Shown: piece after piece, positions 34,634-47,474 of the stretch
How positions within the stretch are numbered: the stretch's first letter is position 1
How the letters are laid out: every line of letters begins with the position of its first letter
Assembly (NCBI RefSeq): GCF_000695255.1
Contig: NZ_JMIB01000015.1
Coordinates: forward strand, 1 to 64,000
From: Photobacterium galatheae
GTDB taxonomy: Bacteria; Pseudomonadota; Gammaproteobacteria; Enterobacterales; Vibrionaceae
Direction: 5' to 3'
DNA length: 64,000 nt
The notes under the pieces: generated by a model
What the model was told of the DNA's origin: nothing
The model's input: the letters and a program-made list of their open reading frames with translations, nothing else
Databases searched by the model: none
Translations under genes and position numbers: made by a program

Positions 34634-36001
34634 TTATTTCCCGATACAGAAGGACGTAAAGATGCGGCCCAGCAGATCATCGGAGGTGAATTCCCCGGTG
34701 ATTTCGCTCAGGTGCTGCTGAGCCAGACGCAGCTCTTCCGCCAGAATTTCGCCCGCCATGTAACCTTCCAGCTGTGCTTTGCCTGTGTCGAGGTGTGTGG
34801 CTGCGCGCTCCAGCGCATCCAGATGGCGGCGGCGGGCCATAAAGCCCCCTTCAGTGGTGCCGGCAAAGCCCATACAGGCTTTGAGGTGCTCACGCAGGGC
34901 ATCTACCCCCTCACCGGTGCGTGCCGAGAGTCGGATCAGGGTTGGCTGGCTGATATGGCAGATCCCGGTCGTTTCGCCGGTCAGTTCTGCTTTGTTGCGG
35001 ATAACAGTCAGCCCCATGCTGTCCGGCAGGCGTTCGATAAAGTCCGGCCAGATGTCTGCCGGATCGGTGGCGTCTGTCGTGGTGGCATCAACCATAAAGA
35101 GTACGCGGTCTGCTTGCTGAATTTCATCCCAGGCACGCTCAATCCCGATTCGTTCGACTTCATCACTGGCATCGCGCAGACCGGCGGTATCGATGATGTG
35201 CAGCGGCATGCCATCGATGTGGATGTGCTCACGCAACACGTCACGGGTGGTCCCGGCAATGTCGGTGACAATCGCGCTGTCTTTCCCGGACAGGGCGTTG
35301 AGCAGGCTGGACTTTCCTGCATTGGGGCGACCGGCAATGACCACTTTCATGCCTTCACGCATGATGGCCCCCTGATTGGCCTCGCGGCGCACGGCATCGA
35401 GTTGTGCCATCACGGAATCCAGATCGGCACTGACCTTGCCGTCACTGAGAAAGTCGATTTCCTCTTCCGGAAAATCAATCGCCGCTTCAACGTAGATTCG
35501 CAGGTGAATCAGGGCTTCCACCAGGTCATTAACCCGGTTTGAAAAAGCACCTTGCAGCGACTGAAATGCGCTTTTCGCGGCTTCTTCGCTGCTGGCATCA
35601 ATCAGATCGGCAATGGCCTCGGCCTGAGCCAGATCCAGCTTGTCATTCATGAAGGCACGCTCAGAAAATTCTCCCGGACGGGCCGGGCGCACGCCGTCGA
35701 TTTGCAGGATGCGTTTGATCAGCATGTCCATCAGTACCGGACCACCATGGCCTTGCAGCTCCAGAACGTCTTCGCCGGTAAAGGAATTCGGATTCGGGAA
35801 GAACAGGGCGATCCCCTGATCGAGCGCCGTGCCGTTTGCGGCTCGGAAGGGCAGGTATTCTGCGTAGCGGGGTTTCAGCGTGCGTCCGGTGACGGCTTCG
35901 GCCACCAGGCCGGCCAGCGGACCGGAAACGCGGATAATGCCGACGCCACCGCGACCGGGTGGTGTGGCCTGAGCAACAATAGTGTCCGTAGTCTGTGTCA
36001 T
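34634..36001 (-). CDS. mnmE: tRNA modification GTPase MnmE
   Basis: GTPase partner of MnmG in wobble-uridine modification. 455 residues from the ATG at 36001. The N-terminal formyl-THF domain starts [22 protein letters not shown]; the inserted G domain has [16 protein letters not shown] (G1, about residue 220), DIAGTTRD (G2) and DTAGLRD (G3). The C-terminus ends FCIGK with the required cysteine. The double ATG leaves 36004 as an equal candidate; the frame from 36034 adds residues not typical of the family. Neither start has a strong ribosome-binding site. Confidence 0.96.
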   Translation of the reverse strand: MTQTTDTIVAQATPPGRGGVGIIRVSGPLAGLVAEAVTGRTLKPRYAEYLPFRAANGTALDQGIALFFPNPNSFTGEDVLELQGHGGPVLMDMLIKRILQIDGVRPARPGEFSERAFMNDKLDLAQAEAIADLIDASSEEAAKSAFQSLQGAFSNRVNDLVEALIHLRIYVEAAIDFPEEEIDFLSDGKVSADLDSVMAQLDAVRREANQGAIMREGMKVVIAGRPNAGKSSLLNALSGKDSAIVTDIAGTTRDVLREHIHIDGMPLHIIDTAGLRDASDEVERIGIERAWDEIQQADRVLFMVDATTTDATDPADIWPDFIERLPDSMGLTVIRNKAELTGETTGICHISQPTLIRLSARTGEGVDALREHLKACMGFAGTTEGGFMARRRHLDALERAATHLDTGKAQLEGYMAGEILAEELRLAQQHLSEITGEFTSDDLLGRIFTSFCIGK

Positions 36002-36089
36002 CATGATTGCTTCGTCAATTGGCGTGGGCGCCATTGTAATCAGTGTTTACAGGATAGCCAACTCTGCAAGTCGGCGATGGCGCAGGAAA

Positions 36090-36117
36090 CAAAAAGGCGG
36101 CCTTTTCCGGCCGCCTT
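36090..36117 (-). terminator. Terminator of the rpmH-rnpA-yidD-yidC operon
   Basis: Stem AAGGCGGCC (36094-36102) and GGCCGCCTT (36109-36117), 6-base loop, T-run on the minus strand. It lies just after the yidC stop. Confidence 0.88.
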
Positions 36118-36140
36118 GTCATCTTCTTGCGAGATCAGGC

Positions 36141-37778
36141 TTACTTGCTGTGCAGGCCTTTCTTCTCCAGTTGTTTGAAGATGATGGACTGCTGAATCAG
36201 CGTCACGATGTTCGACACCAACCAGTACAGCACCAGACCGGATGGGAAGAACAGGAAGAAACCGGTGAACAGCACAGGCATGAAGGTCATGATCTTCTGC
36301 TGCATTGGGTCTGTCACTGTGGTCGGACTCATCTTCTGGATCAGGAACATGGTCACACCCATCAGGATTGGCAGCACGTAATACGGGTCTTGTGCTGACA
36401 GATCGTGGATCCAACCGAAGAAAGGTGCGTGACGCAGTTCCACAGACTCCATCAGAGCCCAGTACAGGGCGATGAAGATTGGCATTTGCAGCAGCAGCGG
36501 CAGACAGCCACCCAGCGGGTTCACTTTCTCTTTCTTGTACAGCTCCATCATTTCCTGGCTCATGCGCTGACGGTCGTCGCCGAAGCGCTCACGCATTGCC
36601 TGCAGTTTTGGTTGCAGCATGCGCATTTTAGCCATCGAGGTGTACTGTGCTTTGGTCAGCGGGAACATCACACCACGAACCATGAAGGTCAGGATGATGA
36701 TCGCAATACCCCAGTTGCCAACAAAGCCGTGGATCAGAGACAGCAGCTTGTGCAGCGGACTCGCGATGAACCACAACCAGCCGTAGTCAGCAGTCAGGTT
36801 CAGGTTTTCGGCCGTGGCTTCCATCTTGTCCTGCAGTTTCGGACCGACCCACAGTTTTGCTGTGGTTGTCAGACCGCTGCCAGGCTGTACGGTTTCGCTT
36901 GGCATACGAACACCAATGTAGCCTTGTCCCTGACTGGTGCGAGAGAACAGGTTGTTGCTTGGCGTCTCTTCGTTCGCATTTGCAGGAATCGCTTCCGGAA
37001 TCCAGGCAGAGACGAAGTAGTGCTGCATCATCGCAGCCCAGCCTTTTTTCATAGACAGGTTCAGGCTCTTGTCTGCCATGTCATCAAAGCTGTACTTATT
37101 GTATTTTTCGTCGTCAGCAGAGTAAGCGCCGCCACGATAGGTAGGCATGGTCAGACTGCCGCCATCATCCATCAGGGTCTGCTTCAGCTGTGCGTACATT
37201 TGTACAGTGGCTGGTTTTTCAGACAGGTTGTTGATGGTGTAAGACACTTCCAGCGCGTAGCTGTCACGGTGCAGGGTGAAGGTCTTGGTGTATTCGATGC
37301 CGTCTTTGCTGTAGGTCAGTGGCACACGCAGTTCGTCCTGGTCGTCAGCCAGAACATATTCTTTCTGTTCTGCATTCAACTGGGCACGGCCAGCTGTGGA
37401 ATCGATGCCATTGGCACCGATCAGGCCTGACTGGGCAACAAACTGGTGCGCTGGTTCGTTTTTCAGCAGCACGAACGGATCGCTGGAATCCAGTTCATTG
37501 TCATAGGCCAGTAGTTTGGCTTCAACAATATCACCACCCAGAGTATCAACCGTCAGATCCAGCACATCGGTGCGGATGTGGATCAGCTTGTCGGAACTGC
37601 TTGGCCCCGGAATCGTCGCGCTGTCACCGCTATGTGACGGCACATCGCCCTGGGTCATCGCGCTTTGCGCAGCTGTCTGGTTCTGAGTTTGCGGGCTGTT
37701 ATCGGCATTCCACTGCTGGAACAGCAGGAAAGACACAAACAGCAGGGCAATTAACAGAATATTGCGTTGGGAATCCAT
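36141..37778 (-). CDS. yidC: Membrane protein insertase YidC
   Basis: Inserts and folds inner-membrane proteins, alone or with SecYEG; Fo c is a classical substrate, encoded in this same window. 545 residues (E. coli 548). An N-terminal membrane anchor (residues 5-20) precedes a large periplasmic domain (about 60-330). The conserved five-helix core follows, with [28 protein letters not shown] and [20 protein letters not shown]. The C-terminal tail is basic. Confidence 0.97.
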   Translation of the reverse strand: MDSQRNILLIALLFVSFLLFQQWNADNSPQTQNQTAAQSAMTQGDVPSHSGDSATIPGPSSSDKLIHIRTDVLDLTVDTLGGDIVEAKLLAYDNELDSSDPFVLLKNEPAHQFVAQSGLIGANGIDSTAGRAQLNAEQKEYVLADDQDELRVPLTYSKDGIEYTKTFTLHRDSYALEVSYTINNLSEKPATVQMYAQLKQTLMDDGGSLTMPTYRGGAYSADDEKYNKYSFDDMADKSLNLSMKKGWAAMMQHYFVSAWIPEAIPANANEETPSNNLFSRTSQGQGYIGVRMPSETVQPGSGLTTTAKLWVGPKLQDKMEATAENLNLTADYGWLWFIASPLHKLLSLIHGFVGNWGIAIIILTFMVRGVMFPLTKAQYTSMAKMRMLQPKLQAMRERFGDDRQRMSQEMMELYKKEKVNPLGGCLPLLLQMPIFIALYWALMESVELRHAPFFGWIHDLSAQDPYYVLPILMGVTMFLIQKMSPTTVTDPMQQKIMTFMPVLFTGFFLFFPSGLVLYWLVSNIVTLIQQSIIFKQLEKKGLHSK

Positions 37779-37780
37779 CG

Positions 37781-38038
37781 TTAATGTTCTCTGTCGTTAT
37801 CCTGGGTTGGCGGAACGGGGTCATAGCCACCGTGATTCAAAGGGTGACATCTTAATAGACGTTTCGCCGTGAACCAACAACCTTTTATTGCTCCATGGGT
37901 TTTTACCGCTTCGATCGCGTAATGAGAGCAGGTGGGGGTGAAGCGACAACGCGGCCCGAGCAGCGGGCTGATTGCCAGTTGGTAAAAGCGGACTAGTCCG
38001 ACGACTAGCCACGCGAAGGGCGAGACAGGCGATGCCAT
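37781..38038 (-). CDS. yidD: Membrane protein insertion efficiency factor YidD
   Basis: 85 residues. Amphipathic N-terminus and the cysteine-containing core [17 protein letters not shown], then [12 protein letters not shown], the hallmark of the family. In E. coli YidD assists YidC-dependent insertion. Its start lies inside rnpA (34-bp overlap), and it ends two bases before yidC, the usual tight packing. Confidence 0.95.
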   Translation of the reverse strand: MASPVSPFAWLVVGLVRFYQLAISPLLGPRCRFTPTCSHYAIEAVKTHGAIKGCWFTAKRLLRCHPLNHGGYDPVPPTQDNDREH

Positions 38039-38361
38039 AGCTTATCCAGTAATTTGCATAGGTCGGCATTGCTCATTTCACTGGCACTTTTTTTGGCGAT
38101 CACGACAAAGTCTTTCGCAGGCAGATCGTGTTGCTTGAGACGGAAGCGTTCCCGAACCAGGCGTTTAAAGCGATTTCGACCAACTGCGGTTTTGATTTGT
38201 TTTTTAGGGACTGCCAAACCGAGCCGTGGATGTTCCAGGTCGTTGTTGCGAGCCAGAATGGTGAAGTGAGGGGAGCCAGCACTATGAGCTTGCTGGAAGA
38301 CATGTTTATAATCTTCGGGAGTTAACAGACGTAACTCCCGAGAAAAAGCGAACTTATTCAA
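38005..38361 (-). CDS. rnpA: Ribonuclease P protein component
   Basis: Basic protein cofactor of RNase P, needed for tRNA 5' maturation. 118 residues. The RNR motif region [16 protein letters not shown] is at about residues 60-75, and [17 protein letters not shown] is the usual N-terminus. It follows rpmH by 14 bases. Confidence 0.96.
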   Translation of the reverse strand: MNKFAFSRELRLLTPEDYKHVFQQAHSAGSPHFTILARNNDLEHPRLGLAVPKKQIKTAVGRNRFKRLVRERFRLKQHDLPAKDFVVIAKKSASEMSNADLCKLLDKLWHRLSRPSRG

Positions 38362-38375
38362 AATAATCGCAATGA

Positions 38376-38510
38376 TTACTTAGACAGACGCTTACGGCCT
38401 TTGGCGCGACGTGCATTGATTACAGCGCGACCGTTCTTAGTTGCCATGCGAGCACGGAAGCCGTGAGTACGCTTGCGCTTTAGAACTGAAGGTTGAAAAG
38501 TGCGTTTCAT
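38376..38510 (-). CDS. rpmH: Ribosomal protein bL34
   Basis: 44 residues, very basic: [20 protein letters not shown] to KGRKRLSK, essentially the family consensus. It is the first gene of the rpmH-rnpA-yidD-yidC operon. Confidence 0.98.
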   Translation of the reverse strand: MKRTFQPSVLKRKRTHGFRARMATKNGRAVINARRAKGRKRLSK

Positions 38511-38700
38511 GGTTTTACCTTAAAATTACTGATCAGTTTTAAGTTTTTGTGTTCCCGGTTACCCGGACAGGCTCCAAAAGAGACCCATTACATCCACAAA
38601 GAGGCGGAATTGTAATCACTGACCCGCTTCGAGTCAATCTTTCCCCGCTTTCCGGAGATGGTTTTTGCGCCGTTTTTCGTCTGAGAAACCCGGGCGCTGA

Positions 38701-38728
38701 ATTATACGTTTTGTTTGGCTGAGTGCAA
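38701..38728 (-). promoter_or_regulatory. Promoter of rpmH operon
   Basis: On the minus strand TTGCAC (38728-38723) and a perfect TATAAT (38706-38701) are 16 bases apart, within the gap between the ABC transporter and rpmH. The 5' leader would be about 185 bases. No DnaA box was noted in it. Confidence 0.7.
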
Positions 38729-38734
38729 GGATCC

Positions 38735-39472
38735 TTAGCGGATCCCGACCTGGCGCAGGAATTTCTGCAACCGCGGATCCTTGGCATTCGAGAAGATCTC
38801 CTGCGGGGATCCCTGTTCGACGAACTCGCCGTCGGCCATGAAGATCACCCGATCGGCCACTTCGCGGGCAAACTGCATTTCATGGGTGACCACCAGCATG
38901 GTCTGGTTGCGGGTCGCCAGCATTTTCATCAGGTTCAGCACTTCGCCAACCCATTCCGGATCCAGGGCTGAAGTGGGTTCATCAAAGAGCAGCAGTTCGG
39001 CTTCCAACGCCATGGCGCGGCCAATACCCACCCGTTGTTGCTGGCCACCGGACAGGGCTGCCGGGTAACTGTCGCCTTTATCGCCCAGCCCGATATCGTC
39101 GAGAATTTGCTGGGCTTTGTCATAGGCGGCCTGCTTGTTCCAGCCTTTCACCGTGATCAGGCCCTCGGCAATGTTCTGACGGGCCGTCATATGGGCAAAT
39201 AAAGCGTAGTTCTGAAAGACGAAGCCAGTTTTTCGCCGAATGGCCAGGATTTCTTTTTGGGTAGCAACCGGTGTTTCGACGTGGATCTTGTCAATGGTCA
39301 GATGCCCGGTGTTGGCTGTCTCCAAAAAATTAATGCAGCGTAGCAGGGTGGATTTACCAGTGCCGGACGGGCCGATGATCACCACAATCTCGCCCTGATC
39401 GATTTCCAGATCAATGCCGGAGAAAATGGTGTGATCACCGAAGCGTTTGCTGAAGTTATGCAGCTGAATCAT
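38735..39472 (-). CDS. Polar amino-acid ABC transporter, ATP-binding protein
   Basis: 245 residues. Walker A GPSGTGKST (about 33-41), signature LSGGQQQRV, Walker B LLLFDEPTSALDP and the H-loop VVTHEM are all present. Closest in pattern to the YecC/GlnQ group. The stop lies next to the rpmH promoter and the start overlaps the permease stop by four bases. V. cholerae has an equivalent three-gene transporter between rpmH and dnaA. Confidence 0.93.
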   Translation of the reverse strand: MIQLHNFSKRFGDHTIFSGIDLEIDQGEIVVIIGPSGTGKSTLLRCINFLETANTGHLTIDKIHVETPVATQKEILAIRRKTGFVFQNYALFAHMTARQNIAEGLITVKGWNKQAAYDKAQQILDDIGLGDKGDSYPAALSGGQQQRVGIGRAMALEAELLLFDEPTSALDPEWVGEVLNLMKMLATRNQTMLVVTHEMQFAREVADRVIFMADGEFVEQGSPQEIFSNAKDPRLQKFLRQVGIR

Positions 39473-40140
39473 CGTACATACGCCCTGTTAAGTTTCACTT
39501 CCGCCCAGATCTGAATCCGGGTCAGTATCACGACAATGCCCCAGTAGATCAGGGCCACGGCCAGGAAGGCTTCGAAGAACTTGAAGCTGGAGGAAGCTTC
39601 CATCTGGGCTTTGGCCATAATTTCTGCCACGCCTAGGGTAAAGGCCAGCGAGGTCGATTTGATCATGTCGATAAAGTAGTTCATCAGCGATGGCAGTGCG
39701 ACACGAGTTGCCTGGGGCAGGATGATGCGACGCATGGCCTGCATTTCCGTCATCCCGATCGACAGACTGGCCTCACGCTGGCTGTGGTCGACACCGATAA
39801 TGGCAGCCCGGATACTTTCAGCCATGTAGGCTGCGAAGTGCAGACTCAGACCAATGACGGCGGCACTGAAGGCGTCCAGCCCGACCAGAGCTGGGAAGAC
39901 CTGCGGCAGTCCGTAGTACAGCAGGAAAAGCTGAACCAGGAGTGGTGTGCCGCGAAAGAAGCTGATGTAAACCTGACTGATCTGATCCAGTACCGGCAGA
40001 CGGTAAACCCGTATTAAAGCCAGTGTTACTGCGATCACCAGTGCGAAGACCAGTCCCCAGACCGCCATGCCCATGGTTGTGCCCAGGTATTTGAGCAGAA
40101 TCGGCATGAGCGACAGCATGTAATCAAAATCGAAGCCCAT
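39469..40140 (-). CDS. Polar amino-acid ABC transporter, permease
   Basis: 223 residues with about five membrane helices and the inner-membrane EAA-like loop ASLSIGMTEMQAMRRIILPQATRVALPSL that contacts the ATPase. HisM/YecS family. The ATG at 40140 is preferred over a TTG at 40182, because the earlier start would lie in the hairpin upstream; no strong Shine-Dalgarno marks it. Confidence 0.88.
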   Translation of the reverse strand: MGFDFDYMLSLMPILLKYLGTTMGMAVWGLVFALVIAVTLALIRVYRLPVLDQISQVYISFFRGTPLLVQLFLLYYGLPQVFPALVGLDAFSAAVIGLSLHFAAYMAESIRAAIIGVDHSQREASLSIGMTEMQAMRRIILPQATRVALPSLMNYFIDMIKSTSLAFTLGVAEIMAKAQMEASSSFKFFEAFLAVALIYWGIVVILTRIQIWAEVKLNRAYVR

Positions 40141-40180
40141 ATGGATGCGTGTTCCGTGGAGTTGAAAGAGTAAAAGTGAC

Positions 40181-40204
40181 AAGACTCACCACTGGGTGAG
40201 TCTT
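40181..40204 (-). repeat. Hairpin between binding-protein and permease genes
   Basis: Perfect 10-bp inverted repeat AAGACTCACC (40181-40190) and GGTGAGTCTT (40195-40204) with a 4-base loop. The minus-strand continuation has only TTTT after a few bases, so it is a poor terminator. Such hairpins after binding-protein genes usually raise the binding protein above the permease by stabilising or partly ending the message. Confidence 0.75.
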
Positions 40205-40262
40205 GATATTACTGATTAGTATAAGGATGGTGGCCTGAAATGACAGGATTCATTCCGGCCCA

Positions 40263-41018
40263 TTAGCGGGTAATGTCAGCATCGAACCATTTTTGTGAAA
40301 TTTGGGTCAGCGTGCCATCCTCGCGCATTGCGTTCAGGGCTTTGTTGACGTCATCACGCAGCTTCTGGCCTTTGTCGTTGTTCAGAAACGGCCAGGCGTT
40401 TTCAATGCGTTCGAACGTTGAACCGGCCAGTTGCAGCGGCAGGCCCGCTTTTTTGATCAGCTCAACAGAAGACAGGCGATCCATCACGAAGGCATCGGTC
40501 CGACCCAGTGCCACGTCGTGTTCAATGCCGGTTTCGTAGGTCTTGATATTGATCTGGTCAGCATTGTCCAGACCACGCAGCAGTTGCTCGTAGTTGGAAC
40601 CCAGGTTAACACCCACAGTCTTGCCGCTCAGATCATCTGTTCCTTTGATGCTGTCGTTTCCTTTACGGACGACCAGCTGCGCGCCGTCAATCACATAAGG
40701 ATCGCTGAACAGGTATTTGGCTTTACGCTCGTCGGTAATGGTGATCTGGTTAGAAATGGTATCAATGCGGCCGGTTTCCAGCAGGCCGAACAGGCCGGAA
40801 AAGTTCGCCGTCACGAATTCCACTTTATAATCGTTTCGCTTACCGATTTCATTCCAGACATCGACCTCGAATCCCTGCAGCTGGTCCTGCTTCACGAACG
40901 TGAACGGGAAGTAGCGGCCAGACATACCAACTTTCACATCAGTTGCGGCAAATGCAGTCTGGCTGACGGTCAGGCTCAGTGCCAGTGCGGTAAAGGAAGC
41001 TTTGACCCAGTTTTTCAT
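40263..41018 (-). CDS. Polar amino-acid ABC transporter, periplasmic binding protein
   Basis: 251 residues with a signal peptide (MKNWVKASFTALALSL, cleavage after TAFA). SBP family 3; YFPFTF, GFEVDVW and TITDERKAKYLFSDPYVIDG resemble the FliY/TcyJ cystine group more than the Gln or Arg groups. Cystine is the best guess, with low certainty. The ATG at 41018 is decided by AGGAG seven bases upstream and by the signal peptide; the frame from 41087 would spoil it. Confidence 0.88.
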   Translation of the reverse strand: MKNWVKASFTALALSLTVSQTAFAATDVKVGMSGRYFPFTFVKQDQLQGFEVDVWNEIGKRNDYKVEFVTANFSGLFGLLETGRIDTISNQITITDERKAKYLFSDPYVIDGAQLVVRKGNDSIKGTDDLSGKTVGVNLGSNYEQLLRGLDNADQINIKTYETGIEHDVALGRTDAFVMDRLSSVELIKKAGLPLQLAGSTFERIENAWPFLNNDKGQKLRDDVNKALNAMREDGTLTQISQKWFDADITR

Positions 41019-41092
41019 CTGTCTACTCCTAAGATGATGTTGTTTTTGTCGGGCGGTTTTCATCATCCTACTTGTCAATAAGAACAATGCTT

Positions 41093-41111
41093 AAATAACC
41101 AAAAGTTATTT
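41093..41111 (-). promoter_or_regulatory. Inverted repeat upstream of the ABC operon (possible operator)
   Basis: AAATAAC (41093-41099), 5 bases, GTTATTT (41105-41111), followed at 41114 by another AATAAC. ATAA/TTAT half-sites of this kind are used by LysR regulators such as CysB. It lies 75 bases upstream of the binding-protein start. Assignment to CysB is inference from the possible cystine substrate. Confidence 0.35.
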
Positions 41112-41195
41112 CTAATAACTATAGAAGCTGTTTTTGGCGTGGTGGTGAAAGATTGTGCTGCTGATGCTCAGGATCCTGCACAATGTGTAAACAAC

Positions 41196-41275
41196 TGTGG
41201 GTAAGGGTAGACTAAACTGTGGTGATCTGAGCTGGCATTGTGGGATCCGTGTGAATAACTTCGATCTTATTCACC
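41196..41275 (+). promoter_or_regulatory. dnaA upstream region with DnaA boxes and GATC sites
   Basis: TGTGAATAA (41250-41258) and TTATTCACC (41267-41275) form an inverted pair of near-consensus DnaA boxes, 8 bases apart. TGTGGGTAA (41196-41204) is a weaker one. Several GATC sites lie within and around them (for example 41224, 41244, 41263, 41278). DnaA autorepression and Dam/SeqA control are established for dnaA in E. coli; the arrangement here fits. The rest of 41019-41366 holds no gene. Confidence 0.7.
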
Positions 41276-41366
41276 GGATCTGGGATCTCTTTGCTGGAGA
41301 TCCGCGGCCAGCAGGTATAAAATTGCGTCCCTTTTCGATTTTTAGTTATTCAGTGTGGAGTCGAAC

Positions 41367-42761
41367 TTGTCATCTTCGCTTTGGCTGCAGTGCCTTCAAC
41401 GCCTTCAGGAAGAACTCCCTGCCACGGAATTCAGCATGTGGGTTCGTCCGCTACAGGCCGAGTTAAACGACAACACCTTGACCTTGTTCGCCCCCAACCG
41501 TTTTGTGCTGGACTGGGTGCGGGACAAGTACCTCAATAGTATCAATCGTCTGCTGAATGAATTTTGCGGGGCAGATGCCCCGATGCTGCGATTTGAAGTC
41601 GGCAGCAAACCGGTGACGGCACCACCGCCTCAGCCAGCCGCCGCCGTTGCGGTTGGTACGGCCCACGATAAAATCGATCCGCCGTCACCCACCTGGGAAC
41701 CTGCCCCCTCGCCGGTGCAGCCGGAGTCTGCCAAAGGGTACCGTTCGAACGTCAACCCGAAACATAATTTCAATAATTTCGTTGAAGGTAAGTCGAACCA
41801 GCTGGGGCTGGCGGCTTGCCGTCAGGTGGCGGACAATCCGGGTGCTGCGTACAACCCGCTGTTTTTATACGGCGGCACCGGTTTGGGTAAAACGCACTTG
41901 CTGCATGCGGTGGGCAATGCGATTGCAGATCGGAAGCCGAATGCCAAAGTGGTGTACATGCACTCCGAGCGGTTTGTGCAGGACATGGTCAAAGCCCTGC
42001 AGAATAACGCGATTGAAGAGTTCAAACGTTACTACCGCAGTGTCGATGCATTGTTGATCGATGATATTCAGTTTTTTGCCAATAAAGAGCGATCGCAGGA
42101 AGAGTTTTTCCATACCTTCAATGCGTTGCTGGAAGGCAACCAGCAAATTATTCTGACTTCTGACCGTTATCCGCGAGAAATCAGCGGGGTGGAAGACCGT
42201 CTTAAATCCCGTTTTGGCTGGGGTCTGACGGTTGCGATTGAACCGCCTGAACTCGAAACCCGGGTGGCGATTCTGATGAAAAAAGCAGAAGACCACCATA
42301 TTCGTCTGGCTGACGAAGTGGCCTTCTTTATTGCCAAGCGCCTGCGCTCGAATGTTCGTGAGCTGGAAGGGGCGTTGAATCGGGTGATTGCCAATGCCAA
42401 CTTTACCGGCCGGGCGATCACCATCGACTTTGTCCGCGAAGCGCTGCGCGACTTGCTGGCGCTGCAGGAAAAGCTGGTCACCATTGATAATATTCAGAAG
42501 ACCGTGGCTGAGTACTACAAAATCAAGATGGCGGATATGCTGTCTAAACGTCGTTCACGTTCCGTCGCCCGTCCGCGCCAAATGGCGATGGCACTGGCGA
42601 AAGAGCTGACCAACCATAGCCTGCCGGAAATCGGTGATGCTTTTGGGGGGCGCGACCATACCACAGTGCTGCATGCCTGCCGGAAAATTGAGCAGCTGCG
42701 TGAAGAAAGCCACGATATTAAAGAAGATTACTCCAACTTGATCAGGACACTGTCGTCGTAA
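41367..42761 (+). CDS. dnaA: Chromosomal replication initiator DnaA
   Basis: AAA+ initiator that binds the oriC boxes. 464 residues. Domain I is [25 protein letters not shown]; domain II is Pro/Ala-rich (about 80-125); Walker A GGTGLGKT is at residues 169-176; Walker [11 protein letters not shown] follows. The C-terminal DNA-binding domain has [19 protein letters not shown] start at 41367 is chosen: GGAG lies six bases upstream and the protein then begins MSSSLW as in Vibrio. The in-frame GTG at 41355 would use that same GGAG as coding sequence. Confidence 0.96.
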   Translation: MSSSLWLQCLQRLQEELPATEFSMWVRPLQAELNDNTLTLFAPNRFVLDWVRDKYLNSINRLLNEFCGADAPMLRFEVGSKPVTAPPPQPAAAVAVGTAHDKIDPPSPTWEPAPSPVQPESAKGYRSNVNPKHNFNNFVEGKSNQLGLAACRQVADNPGAAYNPLFLYGGTGLGKTHLLHAVGNAIADRKPNAKVVYMHSERFVQDMVKALQNNAIEEFKRYYRSVDALLIDDIQFFANKERSQEEFFHTFNALLEGNQQIILTSDRYPREISGVEDRLKSRFGWGLTVAIEPPELETRVAILMKKAEDHHIRLADEVAFFIAKRLRSNVRELEGALNRVIANANFTGRAITIDFVREALRDLLALQEKLVTIDNIQKTVAEYYKIKMADMLSKRRSRSVARPRQMAMALAKELTNHSLPEIGDAFGGRDHTTVLHACRKIEQLREESHDIKEDYSNLIRTLSS

Positions 42762-42762
42762 T

Positions 42763-43863
42763 ATGAAATTTACCGTTGAACGTGAACATCTCATTAAACC
42801 GCTGCAACAGGTCAACGGGGCACTGGGTGGCCGTCCGTCGTTGCCTATTCTTGGGAACCTGTTGCTGAAGGTTGATGCGGGTAGCCTGTCCCTGACAGCC
42901 ACCGATCTGGAAGTGGAGCTGGTAGCGCAACTGGCGTTGGATGGCGAATGGGAACCCGGCGCAGTCACCGTGCCAGCCCGGAAGTTTCTGGATATCTGCC
43001 GCGGCTTGCCTGACAGTGCTCAACTGAAGATTGAGCTGCAGGGCGACCGTTTGTTGCTGCGCTCCGGCCGGAGTCGTTACTCACTGACTACCTTACCGGC
43101 CAGTGATTTCCCGAATATTGAAGACTGGCAGAGTGAAGTTGAACTGCATCTGGCTCAGGGGCAGGTTCGTCAGCTGATCGATAGCACCCAGTTTTCCATG
43201 GCCCATCAGGATGTCCGGTATTATCTGAATGGCATGCTGCTGGAAACCGATGGTAAACAGCTGCGCTCTGTGGCGACCGACGGTCACCGGATGGCGGTGT
43301 GTACCGTTGATACGGAAGGCGAGCTGCCAAGTAAGCAGATCATCCTGCCACGCAAAGGGGTGATGGAGCTGGTGCGCCTGCTTGACAGCCCGGATGCTGA
43401 AGTGGTCCTTCAGATCGGTGAGTCGAACCTGCGTGCCGTGGTGAACAATTTTATTTTCACCTCCAAGCTGGTGGATGGCCGTTTCCCGGATTATCGCCGG
43501 GTGTTACCACAAAACAGTAACAAGATCCTGCAGGCGGGCTGTGATGAACTGCGTCAGGCATTTTCCAGGGCAGCCATTTTGTCGAACGAAAAGTTCCGTG
43601 GTGTGCGGGTGAATCTGGCTGACAACGAAATGCGCATTACCGCGAATAATCCGGAACAGGAAGAAGCGGAAGAAGTACTGGACGTGAATTATCAGGGCGG
43701 CGAACTGGAGATTGGCTTCAACGTCAGTTATATCCTGGATGTACTCAATACCCTGAAGTGCGATCAGGTCCGGATTTCGATGTCTGATGCTACCGCCAGT
43801 ACGCTGATTGAAGATGTGGCGGACAGTGATGCCCTGTACGTGGTGATGCCAATCCGGCTGTAA
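42763..43863 (+). CDS. dnaN: DNA polymerase III beta subunit (sliding clamp)
   Basis: Ring-shaped processivity factor. 366 residues, the E. coli length. Three clamp folds; the N-terminal [17 protein letters not shown] and the C-terminal YVVMPIRL are family hallmarks. One base separates it from dnaA, so the two are co-transcribed and probably coupled. Confidence 0.98.
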   Translation: MKFTVEREHLIKPLQQVNGALGGRPSLPILGNLLLKVDAGSLSLTATDLEVELVAQLALDGEWEPGAVTVPARKFLDICRGLPDSAQLKIELQGDRLLLRSGRSRYSLTTLPASDFPNIEDWQSEVELHLAQGQVRQLIDSTQFSMAHQDVRYYLNGMLLETDGKQLRSVATDGHRMAVCTVDTEGELPSKQIILPRKGVMELVRLLDSPDAEVVLQIGESNLRAVVNNFIFTSKLVDGRFPDYRRVLPQNSNKILQAGCDELRQAFSRAAILSNEKFRGVRVNLADNEMRITANNPEQEEAEEVLDVNYQGGELEIGFNVSYILDVLNTLKCDQVRISMSDATASTLIEDVADSDALYVVMPIRL

Positions 43864-43865
43864 CC

Positions 43866-44945
43866 ATGGCGCTGACGCGATTTATTGTCAAAGACTTCCG
43901 AAATCTGGAAGCTTGTGATCTCACCTTGTCTGATGGCTTTAATTTTCTGGTCGGTGCCAATGGCAGCGGCAAAACCAGTCTGCTGGAAGCCATTTATTTC
44001 CTTGGCCACGGCCGTTCCTTTCGCAGCCACCTGACCAGCCGGATTATCCGTCATGGTCAGCCTGAGCTGGTATTGCACGGCCGGGTACAGACGGAAAGTG
44101 ATCTGGAGCGGCCGCTGGGCATCCAGAAGCAGCGCGACGGGACGACACAGGTTAAAATAGCCGGCCAGACAGGCCAGAAAGTCGCACAGCTGGCACAAAT
44201 TCTGCCACTGCAATTGATCACTCCGGAAGGGTTCGAGTTGATGGTGGGGGGGCCGAAATTCCGCCGTGCCTTCATCGACTGGGGCGTGTTCCATGTGGAA
44301 CCCCGTTTTTATCAGGCCTGGAGCCGGGTGAAGCGGCTGACCAAGCAGCGGAACGCGCTGCTGAAAACCGCCCGTAGCTACCGTGAACTCAGTTACTGGG
44401 ATCAGGAACTGGCCCAATTGGCCGAAACCATTGACGGTTGGCGTCATGAGTATGTGGCGGCGCTGCGAGCGCAGGCGACGGCTTTTTGTGCCGACTTTCT
44501 GCCGGAATATGAGATTCAGCTCGGATACTACCGCGGCTGGGAGAAATCGACCCCTTACGGCGAACTGCTGGCAGCCAGCTTTGAACGGGATGTGCAACTG
44601 GGTTATACCGTCAGCGGCCCGCACAAAGCGGATCTCAGGCTGAAGGTGGCGGCGATGCCGGTGGACGATGTACTGTCCCGGGGGCAACTGAAGTTGTTGA
44701 TGTGTGCCCTCAGATTGGCACAGGGCCAGCAGTTACGACAGGCCACAGGTAAGCAGTGTCTCTACCTGATTGATGACTTTGCTTCCGAACTCGACAGTGG
44801 TAAGCGGGCTTTGCTGGCCAAAGGATTACGCGATACGCAGGCACAGGTGGTCATCAGTGCCATCAGCGAGGAACAGCTGGGCGACATGAAGGACGAAAAG
44901 GGCAAGATGTTTCATGTCGAACAGGGTAAAATAACCGCAGGATAA
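43866..44945 (+). CDS. recF: DNA recombination/repair protein RecF
   Basis: SMC-like ATPase that loads RecA at gaps with RecOR. 359 residues. Walker A GANGSGKT (30-37), signature [17 protein letters not shown] and Walker [12 protein letters not shown]. It starts 2 bases after dnaN. Its last codons (MFHVEQG) contain a sequence that resembles parS loosely. Confidence 0.96.
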   Translation: MALTRFIVKDFRNLEACDLTLSDGFNFLVGANGSGKTSLLEAIYFLGHGRSFRSHLTSRIIRHGQPELVLHGRVQTESDLERPLGIQKQRDGTTQVKIAGQTGQKVAQLAQILPLQLITPEGFELMVGGPKFRRAFIDWGVFHVEPRFYQAWSRVKRLTKQRNALLKTARSYRELSYWDQELAQLAETIDGWRHEYVAALRAQATAFCADFLPEYEIQLGYYRGWEKSTPYGELLAASFERDVQLGYTVSGPHKADLRLKVAAMPVDDVLSRGQLKLLMCALRLAQGQQLRQATGKQCLYLIDDFASELDSGKRALLAKGLRDTQAQVVISAISEEQLGDMKDEKGKMFHVEQGKITAG

Positions 44946-44949
44946 ATAA

Positions 44950-47376
<2,427 letters not shown>

Positions 47377-47399
47377 ATTTTTCCGATGACGGAACACAA

Positions 47400-47427
47400 A
47401 ACGCCGCTCAATGAGCGGCGTTTTTTT
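47400..47427 (+). terminator. Terminator of gyrB
   Basis: Stem ACGCCGCTC (47401-47409) and GAGCGGCGT (47413-47421), 3-base loop, seven T. Confidence 0.93.
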
Positions 47428-47474
47428 ATGTGTGCTGTTGCTCGGGAGGCTGACGCCGTAATATTTTTCGGGTG

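Noticed and set aside
44905-44930. Loose parS-like sequence at the end of recF (TGTTTCATGTCGAACA)
   Set aside because: The palindrome is broken in the core (CATGTCG instead of CACGTGA) and the bases are fixed by the conserved RecF C-terminus, so I do not count it as parS.
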